This document shows positions 27,307 through 36,879 of a DNA stretch of 58,276 bases, in pieces. The notes beneath the pieces were generated by a model, which worked only from the letters and a program-made list of their open reading frames with translations, had not been told where the DNA came from and made no database searches. Positions within the stretch are counted from its first letter, which is position 1, and each line of letters begins with the position of its first letter. The stretch lies in NCBI GenBank assembly GCA_934120265.1, contig CAKOTU010000005.1, positions 1 through 58,276 of the forward strand, in the 5' to 3' direction. The stretch is from an uncultured Bacilli bacterium (GTDB taxonomy: Bacteria; Bacillota_I; Bacilli_A; RF39; UBA660). The translations under genes and the position numbers were made by a program.

Positions 27307-28680
27307 CAGTTCAATCCAAAATGTACTACCAGAATTTTCTTTTGAATCAACTCCATACTTAATATCATTTTGAACACAAATGTTTTTCACTATTGAAAGA
27401 CCTAATCCGGTGCTTTTAGCGTTTCTTTGATAACTTTTGTCTATTTTATAATACTTATCCCAAATATATTTCAATTCTTCTTTTTTAATTCCTTTACCAG
27501 AATCGACAACTTCAATTCTAATTCTTTTCTTTAAGTCAACAATTTTTACTACAACTTTTTTATCTTTCCCAGTATATTTTAAAGCATTATTAATCAAGTT
27601 ATCAAGAATTTGATTAAGTCTTTTTTTATCTTCATTAACAAGAATATTTTTTATGCCATTATAAATTATTTCATAACCATCTTCTTTTAAATAATCATAC
27701 TTTTTTACAATACCACCAACAAAATCATTAATGTCTATTTTTTCTTTTACATATTTTTCTGTATTGGCTTGGACTTTGGAAAGTTCTAAAATATCATTAA
27801 CAAGTATATTTAATCTATCTACTTCGTCTACAATAATATTAAGATTTTCCTCTCTCTTTTTTTTATTATTATAGTTAATATCACGAGCCATTTCAGCATA
27901 CGCTTTAATCATTGTAAGAGGCGTTTTCAAATCATGACTAACATTAGCAAGTAATTCTCTTCTTAATGTTTCTGTTTGTGATAATTCTTTAGCAGCAGTA
28001 TTTAATGTGTTATTAAGTTCTTCTATTTCTTCTATTCTAGAAATGTTTTCCGTTTCTATATCAAAATTACCTTTTGAAATTTCATGTGCTTTTTTATTTA
28101 ATTTAACAATAGGTTTTGATATGTTTTCAGATATGAAATAACTAAGTAATAAAGAAAGCGCTAAAACAGCAAGCGATACTATGGCTAATTGTCTAGATAA
28201 GATAAGTGAAGTTGTTCCGACTGGTTCTAGTGATGCATTAATAAAAATTGTATAATCATTATACTTGATTGCTTTAACAATTGTTTTATTATTAAATCTA
28301 GAATTATAAAAAGATGCACTCCCTTCTTCTTCATCACCTGAAATAAATTTGTTTTTATATTGATAAAAAGTTAAATCTTTCTGTTCAATACAACCTTTTT
28401 CTAAGGAATTAGAAGAATATATAAGAGTATTATTAGAAAAAAGTTCTATACACACACCATAATCATACGCTAAATTATCTATTTCTGTTGTAAGCAAAAT
28501 ATTATCTGTATTATTTAGTTTTCTAGCAATGGTATTTAATTCTCTTTTTTTATTTACTTCATAATACGCATTTGAAAATAATGTTTGAAAAGTCCAAAAG
28601 AAGATTAATATTAAAAGAGAAAATATTATTAAGTAAATCCAAACTTTGTTTTTTAAATTATAAGTTTTCTTTCGCAACAA
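27295..28680 (-). CDS. sensor histidine kinase
   Basis: 461 aa, PhoR/ResE-like. Membrane segments at about 13-35 and 160-183 flank an extracytoplasmic sensor region. A HAMP linker follows (about 183-235), then the HisKA motif LLANVSHDLKTPLTM (phospho-acceptor His249) and the ATPase boxes ILDNLINNALKYT, VVDSGKGIKKEE, KSTGLGLSIVK and GSTFWIELEK. It appears to start at TTG (28680), overlapping the regulator gene by 23 nt, so the pair is translationally coupled. Signal and targets unknown. Confidence 0.93.
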   Translation of the reverse strand: MLRKKTYNLKNKVWIYLIIFSLLILIFFWTFQTLFSNAYYEVNKKRELNTIARKLNNTDNILLTTEIDNLAYDYGVCIELFSNNTLIYSSNSLEKGCIEQKDLTFYQYKNKFISGDEEEGSASFYNSRFNNKTIVKAIKYNDYTIFINASLEPVGTTSLILSRQLAIVSLAVLALSLLLSYFISENISKPIVKLNKKAHEISKGNFDIETENISRIEEIEELNNTLNTAAKELSQTETLRRELLANVSHDLKTPLTMIKAYAEMARDINYNNKKKREENLNIIVDEVDRLNILVNDILELSKVQANTEKYVKEKIDINDFVGGIVKKYDYLKEDGYEIIYNGIKNILVNEDKKRLNQILDNLINNALKYTGKDKKVVVKIVDLKKRIRIEVVDSGKGIKKEELKYIWDKYYKIDKSYQRNAKSTGLGLSIVKNICVQNDIKYGVDSKENSGSTFWIELEKI

Positions 28681-29326
28681 ATTTATATCCCATTCCTCTT
28701 ACTGTAACAATTAAGTTACGATACTTACCTAAATTATTTCTTAACATTTTGATATGAGTATCTACAGTTCTATCTTCTCCATAAAAATCATAGTCCCAAA
28801 TTTTACTTAATAATTGTTCTCGTGATAAAGCAACATTTTGATTTTTTACGAAATATACTAATAAGTCATACTCTTTTGGTGTTAACTTTAATTCTTTATC
28901 TTTAATATAAACCGCATGACCTAAAAAATCTATTTTTAAATCTTTATAGTTAAAACTATCATCACCATTCTTACGTTTTAAAATAACTTTAATTCTAGCA
29001 ATCAATTCTTTTGGACTAAATGGCTTGGTTACATAATCATCAACACCCAATTCAAATCCCACTAACTTGTCATACTCCTCACTTCTAGCAGACAAAATAA
29101 TTGTAGGAATCTTTTTTATTTCTTTGATTTTAGAAAACGCAGAAAGTCCATCTAACTTTGGCATCATTATATCTAGTACAATTAAATCAATATTATTATT
29201 TTTAACTATTTCTAAAGCTTCAAGTCCATCACTTGCTTCTAAGACATTATAATCTTCTAACAAACAATATTCTTTAACTACTTCTCTTATTCTTTCTTCA
29301 TCATCAACTATAAGTATTGTTGTCAT
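28658..29326 (-). CDS. OmpR/PhoB-family response regulator
   Basis: 222 aa. Receiver domain with acidic pair D8-D9, phospho-acceptor D52 (LIVLDIMMPKLDG), T/S at LSARS and Lys101 (TKPFSPKEL). C-terminal winged helix with LTPKEYDLLVYFV and DRTVDTHIKMLRNNLG, GMGYKFV. Start ATG at 29326 with GTGAGGTGTAG upstream. Partner of the overlapping kinase; it lies next to the spoVA operon but has its own leader region. Confidence 0.95.
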   Translation of the reverse strand: MTTILIVDDEERIREVVKEYCLLEDYNVLEASDGLEALEIVKNNNIDLIVLDIMMPKLDGLSAFSKIKEIKKIPTIILSARSEEYDKLVGFELGVDDYVTKPFSPKELIARIKVILKRKNGDDSFNYKDLKIDFLGHAVYIKDKELKLTPKEYDLLVYFVKNQNVALSREQLLSKIWDYDFYGEDRTVDTHIKMLRNNLGKYRNLIVTVRGMGYKFVAKENL

Positions 29327-29406
29327 ATCTACACCTCACTACCTTTATAACACAAAATTGTGTATTATTTGTGAAAACAACTATATTATATAACAATTTT
29401 GCAAAA

Positions 29407-29428
29407 GAAAAAAGTAACCTAAGTTACT
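29407..29428 (-). terminator. terminator of the spoVA operon
   Basis: AGTAAC/GTTACT stem with a 4-nt loop, then T6 on the minus strand; overlaps the spoVAE stop codon. Confidence 0.65.
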
Positions 29429-29777
29429 AATCTTTTGGTTTAAAAAATAAACTTAAAACAAATGAGAATATAATTGCAGAAGAAATACCTGATGCAGTAA
29501 GATCAAATATTCCTGCAAAAAGGCCAATAAAACCATATTCACTAGCACTTGCCATTGCTCCATGAATAAGTAGATGCCCAAAACTAGTTATTGGTACTAG
29601 TGCTCCACCACCAGCCCATAAAATTATTTTATCATAAATATTAAACGTATCAAGGAATGCTCCAACTACAACAAATATTGTAGTTACATGTCCTGGAGTA
29701 AGCTTTGTATTATCAAGAATTAACTGACCTAGAACACATACAATACCACAAAAGATAAAAGCATTTACATAAATCAT
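29427..29777 (-). CDS. spoVAE: stage V sporulation protein AE (SpoVAEb type)
   Basis: 116 aa, four membrane segments, with GQLILDNTKLTPGHVTT, VVVGAFLDTFNIYD and GGGALVPITSFGHLLIHGA, the SpoVAEb pattern. Part of the inner-spore-membrane channel moving Ca-dipicolinate. Its ATG overlaps the spoVAD stop (ATGA). Last gene of spoVAC-spoVAD-spoVAE. Confidence 0.93.
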   Translation of the reverse strand: MIYVNAFIFCGIVCVLGQLILDNTKLTPGHVTTIFVVVGAFLDTFNIYDKIILWAGGGALVPITSFGHLLIHGAMASASEYGFIGLFAGIFDLTASGISSAIIFSFVLSLFFKPKD

Positions 29778-30763
29778 TTTACAACCTCCAAACTAATCGC
29801 ATGGGCAATACTTGGAATAGTTAATTTTTGATTAACTGTCGTCGGTGACATCAAAGCACCTGTAGCAACTAACAATACTTTTTTTAATTTTCCTTGCCTC
29901 ATTTGATCTAAGATGTAAGAATATGCTACTAAAGGTAGACATGCAGGGCCACTGCCTCCAGAATATACAGGTTCATTTTTTATATCAAATATCATTGACG
30001 CCGAATCATCATAATTTTTTAAATCAATACTATACTCGATTTTCATATATTCTTTTAAAATATCTTTACCATATATACCCAAATCTCCAGTTAATATCAA
30101 ATCATAGTAATCAATAGTTCTATTTAAATCTGATAAATGTCTATAAATTGTATTAGCAGCAGCAGGAGCCATAACTGCACCCATACTGTATACATCTTTT
30201 ACTCCTAAATCTTCTACTATTCCTATAGTTGAACTTTCAATTTTGATATCAGATTTATCACGTGATAGATAAGCACAAGTACCACCAGTAGTTGTAAATG
30301 TTGTAGTTTTTCTTTTAGGACCACCATATTCAACCGGGTATCTAAATTGCTTTTCTGCGCCATTATTATGTGAAGAAACAGTTACAATAGCATTATCTAT
30401 TTGTCCAGTTTCAACCATGTTAGATGCAATTATTAATCCTTCCACGCTGCTAGCACACGCATTATAAATACCAAGATATGGTATTTTAAGACGCGAAGCT
30501 GAATAATTGGATGCAGTTAATTGATTTAATAAATCACCAGATATATGTAAATCAATATCAAAACGAGTTTTGCCTATTTTTGCAAGAACAATGTCAACAC
30601 TATCATCAATTAATTTACTTTCTGCTTGTTCCCAAGTTTTTGTACCAAAATAAAAATCTTTATAACTTTTATCATACAATTTGCTAAATGGTCCATTTGC
30701 TTCATAAGGTCCAGTAACAGTACCTGTTTCATTTAAATAAACATTATTATATTTGAATGTCAT
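29774..30763 (-). CDS. spoVAD: stage V sporulation protein AD
   Basis: 329 aa, thiolase-like fold without the catalytic set, as in SpoVAD, which binds dipicolinate for the SpoVA channel. Visible: the start TFKYNNVYLNETGTVTGPYE, GIYNACASSVEGLIIAS, SSHNNGAEKQFRYPVEYGG and the C-terminal GALMSPTTVNQK. One base separates it from spoVAC. Confidence 0.96.
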   Translation of the reverse strand: MTFKYNNVYLNETGTVTGPYEANGPFSKLYDKSYKDFYFGTKTWEQAESKLIDDSVDIVLAKIGKTRFDIDLHISGDLLNQLTASNYSASRLKIPYLGIYNACASSVEGLIIASNMVETGQIDNAIVTVSSHNNGAEKQFRYPVEYGGPKRKTTTFTTTGGTCAYLSRDKSDIKIESSTIGIVEDLGVKDVYSMGAVMAPAAANTIYRHLSDLNRTIDYYDLILTGDLGIYGKDILKEYMKIEYSIDLKNYDDSASMIFDIKNEPVYSGGSGPACLPLVAYSYILDQMRQGKLKKVLLVATGALMSPTTVNQKLTIPSIAHAISLEVVK

Positions 30764-30764
30764 A

Positions 30765-31205
30765 CTAACCTCCCATTATTATTAGTCTTACAAGTCCAAA
30801 AAACCAAGCACTAACAACTCCAAAAATAATAACACTTCCAGCAAGCTTCATCATATTAGCTCCTATTCCTGTTACCATACCTTCCTTGCGATATTCTAAG
30901 GCCGCACTCATCATTGCATGAGCAAAACCAGTAATTGGGACTATTAAACCACATTTAGCAAAATTAACAACTTTATCAAACCAGCCAAAACAAGTAAGCA
31001 AGCAACCAATAAAAATCAACGTTACTATCATGAATACTGATGCATCTTTTGTTGAAACATGAAGTAAATTGGCGTATAAATCAATTAATCCTTGACCTAT
31101 AACTCCCATTGTTCCTCCTACAAGAAAACAAATTAAACTATTTGTAAGTCTATTTTCTTTAGGAGTATATTTATCAACTATTCTTTTATACTTTTCTTTT
31201 TCCAT
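30765..31205 (-). CDS. spoVAC: stage V sporulation protein AC
   Basis: 146 aa, four membrane segments, opening with YKRIVDKYTPKENRLTNSL and with GGTMGVIGQGLIDLY and LIVPITGFAHAMMSAALEY, the SpoVAC pattern. The protein forms the mechanosensitive part of the dipicolinate channel. SD AGGAGGATTAT before ATG at 31205. First gene of the operon. Confidence 0.96.
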   Translation of the reverse strand: MEKEKYKRIVDKYTPKENRLTNSLICFLVGGTMGVIGQGLIDLYANLLHVSTKDASVFMIVTLIFIGCLLTCFGWFDKVVNFAKCGLIVPITGFAHAMMSAALEYRKEGMVTGIGANMMKLAGSVIIFGVVSAWFFGLVRLIIMGG

Positions 31206-31255
31206 ATAATCCTCCTAAATCTATTGTGAGGAAATATTATTTTTTTATACAAAAA

Positions 31256-31280
31256 GAAGAAATTAGTTATTAATTTCTTC
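31256..31280 (-). terminator. terminator of eno
   Basis: GAAGAAATTA/TAATTTCTTC stem followed by TTTTT on the minus strand; spans the eno stop codon. Confidence 0.75.
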
Positions 31281-32486
31281 TTCTATTCTCATTAATTGAT
31301 TATATTTACAAATACGATCAGTTCTAGACATCGAACCAGTTTTTATTTGCCCTAAAGACAAACCAACAGCAAGGTCTGCGATCGTTGTGTCTTCCGTTTC
31401 ACCACTTCGATGTGAAATAACTGTTTTATAACCATTTTCTTTAGCAAGATTAATAGTTTCAATTGTTTCAGTTACTGTTCCTATTTGATTTAATTTCAAA
31501 AGAATTGCGTTACCTGCTTTTTTATCAATACCAATTTGTAAACATTTTTTATTAGTAACAAATAAATCATCGCCAACTAATTGAATCTTGTCACCTAATT
31601 GTGCAGTTATTTTACTAAATCCTTCCCAGTCATTTTCATCAACGGGATCTTCAATAGAAATTATTGGATATGAATTAATTAATTCTTCATAAAAATTAAT
31701 TAATTCATCAGTTGTTAAATCTTTATTATCGATGCGGTATTTACCATCTTTATAAAACTCAGATGCGGCTACATCTATTGCTATAGAAACATCTATACCT
31801 GGATTATATCCAGCTTTGTTAATAGCCTCAATTATTAAATCAAAACCTTCTTTATTAGATGATAAGTTTGGAGCAAATCCACCTTCATCACCAACACCAG
31901 TAAAATAACCTTTTTCATTTAAAACTTTTTTTAATGCATGAAACACTTCTGCTCCAACGCGTACTATTTCTTTTATAGTATCTCTATTAGGCACAATCAT
32001 AAATTCTTGAAAATCCAAGTTATTATCCGCGTGAGCTCCGCCATTTAAAATATTCATCATAGGACGAGGTAATTCTTTACCATCTCCTACATATTCATAT
32101 AAAGGTTTGTTTACACTTAAAGCTGCAGCTTTAAGTACAGCCATTGATACTCCTAAAATTGCGTTAGCTCCAAACCTTGACTTATTTTCTGTACCATCTG
32201 CCTCTATCATTTTATAATCGATTGCTTTTTGATCTAATACATCCATTCCTACAACTAAGTTTTTTAATTCATTATTTACATTGCTTACAGCTTTTAAAAC
32301 GCCTTTACCATTATAACGTGTATTATCGTTATCTCTAAGTTCTAACGCTTCACGAATACCAGTTGATGCACCACTAGGCACTATAGCTCTTCCTTTAATT
32401 CCATTTTTAAGTATTACATCTACTTCAACTGTTGGATTACCTCTAGAATCTAACACTTCTCTTCCTATTACATTTGTTATTTTCAT
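31263..32486 (-). CDS. eno: enolase
   Basis: Converts 2-phosphoglycerate to phosphoenolpyruvate in glycolysis. 407 aa, slightly shorter than the usual about 430. Marks: GREVLDSRGNPTVEVDV, VPSGASTG, GVGDEGGFAPNLSS, SIEDPVDENDW, VGDDLFVTN, LKLNQIGTVTET and SHRSGETEDTTIADLAVG. Start ATG at 32486 lies 11 nt after the murD stop. Confidence 0.98.
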   Translation of the reverse strand: MKITNVIGREVLDSRGNPTVEVDVILKNGIKGRAIVPSGASTGIREALELRDNDNTRYNGKGVLKAVSNVNNELKNLVVGMDVLDQKAIDYKMIEADGTENKSRFGANAILGVSMAVLKAAALSVNKPLYEYVGDGKELPRPMMNILNGGAHADNNLDFQEFMIVPNRDTIKEIVRVGAEVFHALKKVLNEKGYFTGVGDEGGFAPNLSSNKEGFDLIIEAINKAGYNPGIDVSIAIDVAASEFYKDGKYRIDNKDLTTDELINFYEELINSYPIISIEDPVDENDWEGFSKITAQLGDKIQLVGDDLFVTNKKCLQIGIDKKAGNAILLKLNQIGTVTETIETINLAKENGYKTVISHRSGETEDTTIADLAVGLSLGQIKTGSMSRTDRICKYNQLMRIEEEINN

Positions 32487-32497
32487 ATTATTCTCCC

Positions 32498-33826
32498 TTA
32501 TAAACTTTTTACAGTATTTTTAAATTCAGTTCCTCTATCTTCAAAACATGCATATTGATCCCAAGATGCACATGCAGGACTAAGTAAAATCGTATCTCCT
32601 TCGTTTGATTTGTCATAAGCAAGTTTTGTTGCTTCTATTAAATTATCAACTACAATACATTCTTTACCAATTTTATCTGCATATTCTTTTATTCTTTGCT
32701 TTGTTTCCCCAAAACAAACAATTAATTTTGTATTTTTTAAATAATCTGTTAGTCCTTCAAAAGAATGTCCACGATCTAATCCTCCTAATAATAAAATAGT
32801 TGGATTAGAAAAGGCAGAAAGTGCGATTTGAGTCGATTTAACATTTGTTGCTTTTGAATCATTATAAAATTCACGACCATTAACATTTGCAACAAATTCT
32901 ATTCTATGTTCAACTCCACTAAATGAACTTAATAATTTATATATATCTTCATTAGATACATTAAACTCTTTTACAGCTGCAATTGCGCACATAATATTCT
33001 CATAATTATGCATACCTTTTAATTTAATATCTTTTAATTTAATAATCTCTTCATCACCATAATATATTGCATCATTATTAATGTATAAATCAGCTTTATT
33101 TTTTGATGAAAAATATATTTTTCTTGATTTTATATCTTTAGTACCATTCATCACATCTTCATTATCATAATTTAAGATTGCAACATCACTAGGAGTATGA
33201 TGAGCAAAAATCTTACATTTATTTAGTTTATAATTTTCATAAGTACCAAAATGATCAATATGAACCTCACTTAAATTAGTCATAACACTAATATTAGTCT
33301 TGAAGTTTATTGTATCGTGTAATTGATGTCCAGATATTTCTAGTACCAAAATACTATCATCATTAACAACATCTACTAAAGAACAAACTGGATAACCAAT
33401 ATTACCACCTAAATATGCATCCCTACCTGCTGTTTTTAATATTTCATAAATAAGTGTCGTAGTAGTTGTCTTACCATTTGATCCTGTAACACCTATTATT
33501 TTATTATTTTTAGATAGAAAACTATATGCAACCTCTACCTCATTAGTAACAGGAATATTTAACTTTTTAGCCTTAACAACAATAGGATGATCTAGTTTAA
33601 TACCAGGATTTTTGATAACATAATCAAATGTTTCATCTAATAAATCTATAGGATCATCACATATTCTTATATCAATTCCTAAATCAGTTAATTCTTTAAC
33701 GTGTTCTTCTTTCTGTTCTTTTTTATCAGTAATTAGAATAGCGTTACCATGTTTAGCTAGTAATTTAGCCGCTTCATATCCACTTCTTGCCATCCCCAAT
33801 ATAAATATCTTTTTATTTTCAAACAT
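32498..33826 (-). CDS. murD: UDP-N-acetylmuramoylalanine--D-glutamate ligase
   Basis: Adds D-Glu to UDP-MurNAc-L-Ala in peptidoglycan synthesis. 442 aa. Rossmann start KIFILGMARSGYEAAKLL, ATP loop GVTGSNGKTTTTTLI, LEISGHQL, SEVHIDHFGTYENY, GVEHRIEFV, NDSKATNV and LLGGLDRG. Shows that the organism makes a wall, so it is not a true Mollicute. SD AGGAGGCTATGTT before ATG at 33826. Confidence 0.97.
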   Translation of the reverse strand: MFENKKIFILGMARSGYEAAKLLAKHGNAILITDKKEQKEEHVKELTDLGIDIRICDDPIDLLDETFDYVIKNPGIKLDHPIVVKAKKLNIPVTNEVEVAYSFLSKNNKIIGVTGSNGKTTTTTLIYEILKTAGRDAYLGGNIGYPVCSLVDVVNDDSILVLEISGHQLHDTINFKTNISVMTNLSEVHIDHFGTYENYKLNKCKIFAHHTPSDVAILNYDNEDVMNGTKDIKSRKIYFSSKNKADLYINNDAIYYGDEEIIKLKDIKLKGMHNYENIMCAIAAVKEFNVSNEDIYKLLSSFSGVEHRIEFVANVNGREFYNDSKATNVKSTQIALSAFSNPTILLLGGLDRGHSFEGLTDYLKNTKLIVCFGETKQRIKEYADKIGKECIVVDNLIEATKLAYDKSNEGDTILLSPACASWDQYACFEDRGTEFKNTVKSL

Positions 33827-33879
33827 AACATAGCCTCCTATTTAATTATACCACTAATATTAATGTTTTTTACAAAAAA

Positions 33880-33898
33880 AGCAAGAAATGATCTTGCT
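33880..33898 (-). terminator. terminator of pilin B
   Basis: AGCAAGA/TCTTGCT stem followed by T7 on the minus strand. Confidence 0.7.
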
Positions 33899-33902
33899 AA
33901 TG

Positions 33903-35270
33903 TTAACTTAATTTAGATTTTAATACTTCTATAACTGGGCGAACACCCCAGCCGATGTCATCGGCAACATCTAGGTCGGAAACGTTGCCACTGTAACTCA
34001 CGTTCCAAGCGTATCCATTAAAACTAGCACGAGAAGAAGCTGTCCAATAACCTGATGTAAATATAAATTTATTTGAACTATTTAAACATCCAAAATCTGT
34101 ACAATTAGTACTTGTTTTATCATAAAGCCATCCATAGGAACACCCACTTGTGTTTCCACTTTTACATGTGTCACTTGGATCTATTGTTTTACTATCAAAA
34201 TAATAACCACTCTTAGCATTCCTCTCATCCCATGTTGTATTTCCTGTGATTTGCGTTATTTCTTGAGCTGTTATTAATCTTGCTTTATAACTACTATAAT
34301 CTATCGTATACTTCGCATTACTTTTTTGTCCTGTTTGATCCATAGTGTAATTTGATGGTGTTATTGTCCCTTGCCATGATGATGTATCACCTTTTAATTT
34401 GTCTAATACTTCTTTTGGACCACTTGCATTAATTCCGATTGAATTCCAAGCAACTGTTGCAGTAGTATTATGGTCTAGTATTAAATTGACTGTATCTTTT
34501 CCATCATCATTAAATGCATAGAATTTCATACATCCACTCTTTGTTTCTGTTATACTTACTGCTTCACTGGATGTACATTTTGTTCCATTATCTACATTAA
34601 AATATACTACTTCTCCATTTGCATATGTTTTTGCTTTTTTCTCTTCTCCAACAATTGTTACAACTACATCTCCGGTTGCTTTTGATAGTATTAATGTTCC
34701 TGTTTCTTTATCCCATATATGTGTTGCTCCTGTTACTGTTATACTATCTGGTAATTGATATCCTGTATTTGCTGTATATGTTAATGTTTTTGTTTCTGTA
34801 CTGCTTATATTTGTTATTTTTTCTCCACTTACATTTTTTAAATTATATGATAATCTATATGTTTCTACTTTCATTGCTGTCCATTTATTATCACTATATA
34901 CTAAACTATAATCCCCTATTGTCATAGTTGATGAGTTTTCCACTTCTCCATTGCTTATTGTTATAGTCCCTGATGTTGGTTTTTTCCCATTCATTTCTAT
35001 TTTTAGTTTACCATCTGGTAAGAGGTCACCTGTTAGATTTCCTTCTTCATCTATTTGATATGTTCCATCTGGTACTATTTTGTTATCTAACCTCGCTTCT
35101 GCTACTGCTGTTTCTACTTGTCTAATGTAGCTATCCGCACTTCTTTCGGCTGCCCCTTTCTTCGCATTTTTAATTGTATTCATTACTATTGGTGTTGCTA
35201 TTAGTGCTATTATTGCTAATACTACTATTACCGCTAGTAATTCTATTAAAGTAAATCCTTTCTTTTTCAT
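33903..35270 (-). CDS. prepilin-like protein B with hypervariable C-lectin-type tail
   Basis: 455 aa. Leader MKKKGFTLIELLAVIVVLA and about 100 N-terminal residues nearly identical to pilins A and C. A beta-repeat insert (about 150-225, TYRLSYNLKNVSGEKI, TYTANTGYQLPDSITV) absent from A resembles InlB/Listeria-Bacteroides repeats. It then rejoins pilin A in the Cys-rich domain and ends with YWTASS, a variable stretch, GVRPVIEVLKSKLS. SD GGAGGTATAT before ATG at 35270. No DUF1016 gene accompanies this copy. A surface-exposed binding role is likely but unproven. Confidence 0.85.
   Translation of the reverse strand: MKKKGFTLIELLAVIVVLAIIALIATPIVMNTIKNAKKGAAERSADSYIRQVETAVAEARLDNKIVPDGTYQIDEEGNLTGDLLPDGKLKIEMNGKKPTSGTITISNGEVENSSTMTIGDYSLVYSDNKWTAMKVETYRLSYNLKNVSGEKITNISSTETKTLTYTANTGYQLPDSITVTGATHIWDKETGTLILSKATGDVVVTIVGEEKKAKTYANGEVVYFNVDNGTKCTSSEAVSITETKSGCMKFYAFNDDGKDTVNLILDHNTTATVAWNSIGINASGPKEVLDKLKGDTSSWQGTITPSNYTMDQTGQKSNAKYTIDYSSYKARLITAQEITQITGNTTWDERNAKSGYYFDSKTIDPSDTCKSGNTSGCSYGWLYDKTSTNCTDFGCLNSSNKFIFTSGYWTASSRASFNGYAWNVSYSGNVSDLDVADDIGWGVRPVIEVLKSKLS
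33930..34045 (-). other. hypervariable, GC-enriched 3' region of pilin B
   Basis: 33931-34040 is 50% GC (55 of 110). Of 17 aligned variable codons, 15 end in a pyrimidine. Encodes no Lys or Glu between YWTASS and GVRPVI. Confidence 0.65.
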
Positions 35271-35304
35271 ATATACCTCCTACTCTTTACTTTCTCTTAA
35301 ATTA

Positions 35305-35337
35305 TAACCCCCAGGAACATTTGCCCAGGGGGATTTA
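35305..35337 (-). promoter_or_regulatory. GC-rich 5'-leader hairpin upstream of pilin B
   Basis: CCCCCTGG...CCTGGGGG inverted repeat with a 9-nt loop and one T-T mismatch, directly before TTATAATTTAA. A TTGTAT-17-TATTAT promoter just upstream would put this hairpin at the 5' end of the transcript. Could stabilise the mRNA or bind a regulator. Confidence 0.5.
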
Positions 35338-35392
35338 TAATATTTTTACTGTTTTTATTATACAAATTTATATTTGTTGCTGTTAATTGCTT

Positions 35393-36871
35393 TTATTTAA
35401 CTATCCAAGCATTCGGTAAATATCTTTCACCTGAATATCCAGAACCACCAGCAACACTTAACACTTCACCATCTACAACCATAGAGCTAGAACCTCCACC
35501 ATCTAAATTAGAAGCATTATAAGCACCATACTTAACCATAATATTAGTAAGTTCAACCATATCAACACCCATACTGTGTCCAGGTCTTCTTCCATCTATA
35601 ACAAGCATTAAAACAATACCATCTTTTCTTTGTCCAATAGCAGTACGAGGTGCTATACCATAACCACCATTTCCTTTGAATTTAGATGGTTCTCCATTAA
35701 CAACTAAAAATGGACCAAAACTCATACCATCTCTAACACCCATTTTTACAGCTTCATATGCGGATTTTTTAGTAAGAAGTAGTTTGTTATCATTTGTAAA
35801 GCCAACAATTCCTCCACCCCAACCAGTGGCACCACCATTACTAACGACCTTACCATTCATTATAACGCTTCCTGCTATTGTATATTGATATGTATTATAA
35901 TTCACAGAAAATCCTGATGCATTAGTTCCAGCTTTAGCACCAGCAAGCTCAAGCATTTTATCTAATTGCTTACCTCCATGGCTTATTCCTTCATATTGAT
36001 ATAAACGAACACGTGATGGATCATACACAACTAACAAATGTCCTTTATAGCCATTGCCTTCAACATCTATAACTTTATATAAATCGTTACCGGGATCTCT
36101 TTTTAGGACCTGTTCTTCATATATTGATTCATAAATTCCAGGATCTTCACCAGCAATATCCACACCATCTGTTGTTCCATCACTACCTGATTCAATTACT
36201 TTATTGTTATCTAAAATATGATTAATAGTATTTTGATTAAAGAAAATATATGCTAAATACTTATGACTCATTGTTGTCATGGCACTTGTTACCCAAAGAT
36301 TTCTAAAATAAGAAATTGGTCCATACATTAAGAATAAACAAATAATAGCTATAACATCTAAAATACTAAAAGTTATAACCCAGCCCTTACTGCTTTTTTT
36401 CTTATTCGACTTATCTTTTTTCTTTTTCTCTTTTTTATTTTTCTTTTCGGCATCTTTTATATAATCTACAACTAATTCTTTAGTTTTTTCATCATCTAAA
36501 ATTTGCTCTATTTCATCTATACTAACAATATCATCATTATCAGTAGTCTCATCTACTGAATCTTTAATTTGTTCACTTGGCTCTGAAACATTAATTATCT
36601 CATCAGGTTTCACAGATACTTCTTGGCTATCTGAAATTTCAGGTTCTATAATTGTAACAACATCCTCAGTGTCATCAGAATTTTCATTTTCAACTATTTT
36701 TATATCATCATCTATTATATTAGGTATTTCTTCTTTATCTTCAATTACTATAGGTTCTTCTTCTATATAAACTATATTGTCATCTTTTACAATATCATCA
36801 TCTTTTATATCGATAGAATTAATCATATCATTCATTTCATTATACATACTATATAAATCATTTTTACTCAT
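35393..36871 (-). CDS. membrane-anchored phosphodiester glycosidase (NAGPA-like) family protein
   Basis: 492 aa. The first 165 residues are extremely acidic (D/E/I-rich, cytoplasmic), followed by a Lys-rich stretch (about 143-162), one membrane segment (about 167-188) and an extracellular domain at about 240-492. That domain has GFSVNYNTYQYTIAGS, APRTAIGQRKDG and the signature NLDGGGSSSMVVDGE of the phosphodiester-glycosidase (EpsL/DUF2233) family. Such proteins act on sugar-1-phosphate diesters, here presumably a wall or capsule polymer. The 40-aa ORF upstream overlaps its SD region. Confidence 0.87.
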   Translation of the reverse strand: MSKNDLYSMYNEMNDMINSIDIKDDDIVKDDNIVYIEEEPIVIEDKEEIPNIIDDDIKIVENENSDDTEDVVTIIEPEISDSQEVSVKPDEIINVSEPSEQIKDSVDETTDNDDIVSIDEIEQILDDEKTKELVVDYIKDAEKKNKKEKKKKDKSNKKKSSKGWVITFSILDVIAIICLFLMYGPISYFRNLWVTSAMTTMSHKYLAYIFFNQNTINHILDNNKVIESGSDGTTDGVDIAGEDPGIYESIYEEQVLKRDPGNDLYKVIDVEGNGYKGHLLVVYDPSRVRLYQYEGISHGGKQLDKMLELAGAKAGTNASGFSVNYNTYQYTIAGSVIMNGKVVSNGGATGWGGGIVGFTNDNKLLLTKKSAYEAVKMGVRDGMSFGPFLVVNGEPSKFKGNGGYGIAPRTAIGQRKDGIVLMLVIDGRRPGHSMGVDMVELTNIMVKYGAYNASNLDGGGSSSMVVDGEVLSVAGGSGYSGERYLPNAWIVK

Positions 36872-36879
36872 TATTTCAC

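Noticed and set aside
35305..35340. Promoter of pilin B with TATAAT directly after the G5 run
   Set aside because: No acceptable -35 lies 16-18 nt upstream; a TTGTAT-17-TATTAT promoter further up fits better and makes the G/C arms a leader hairpin.
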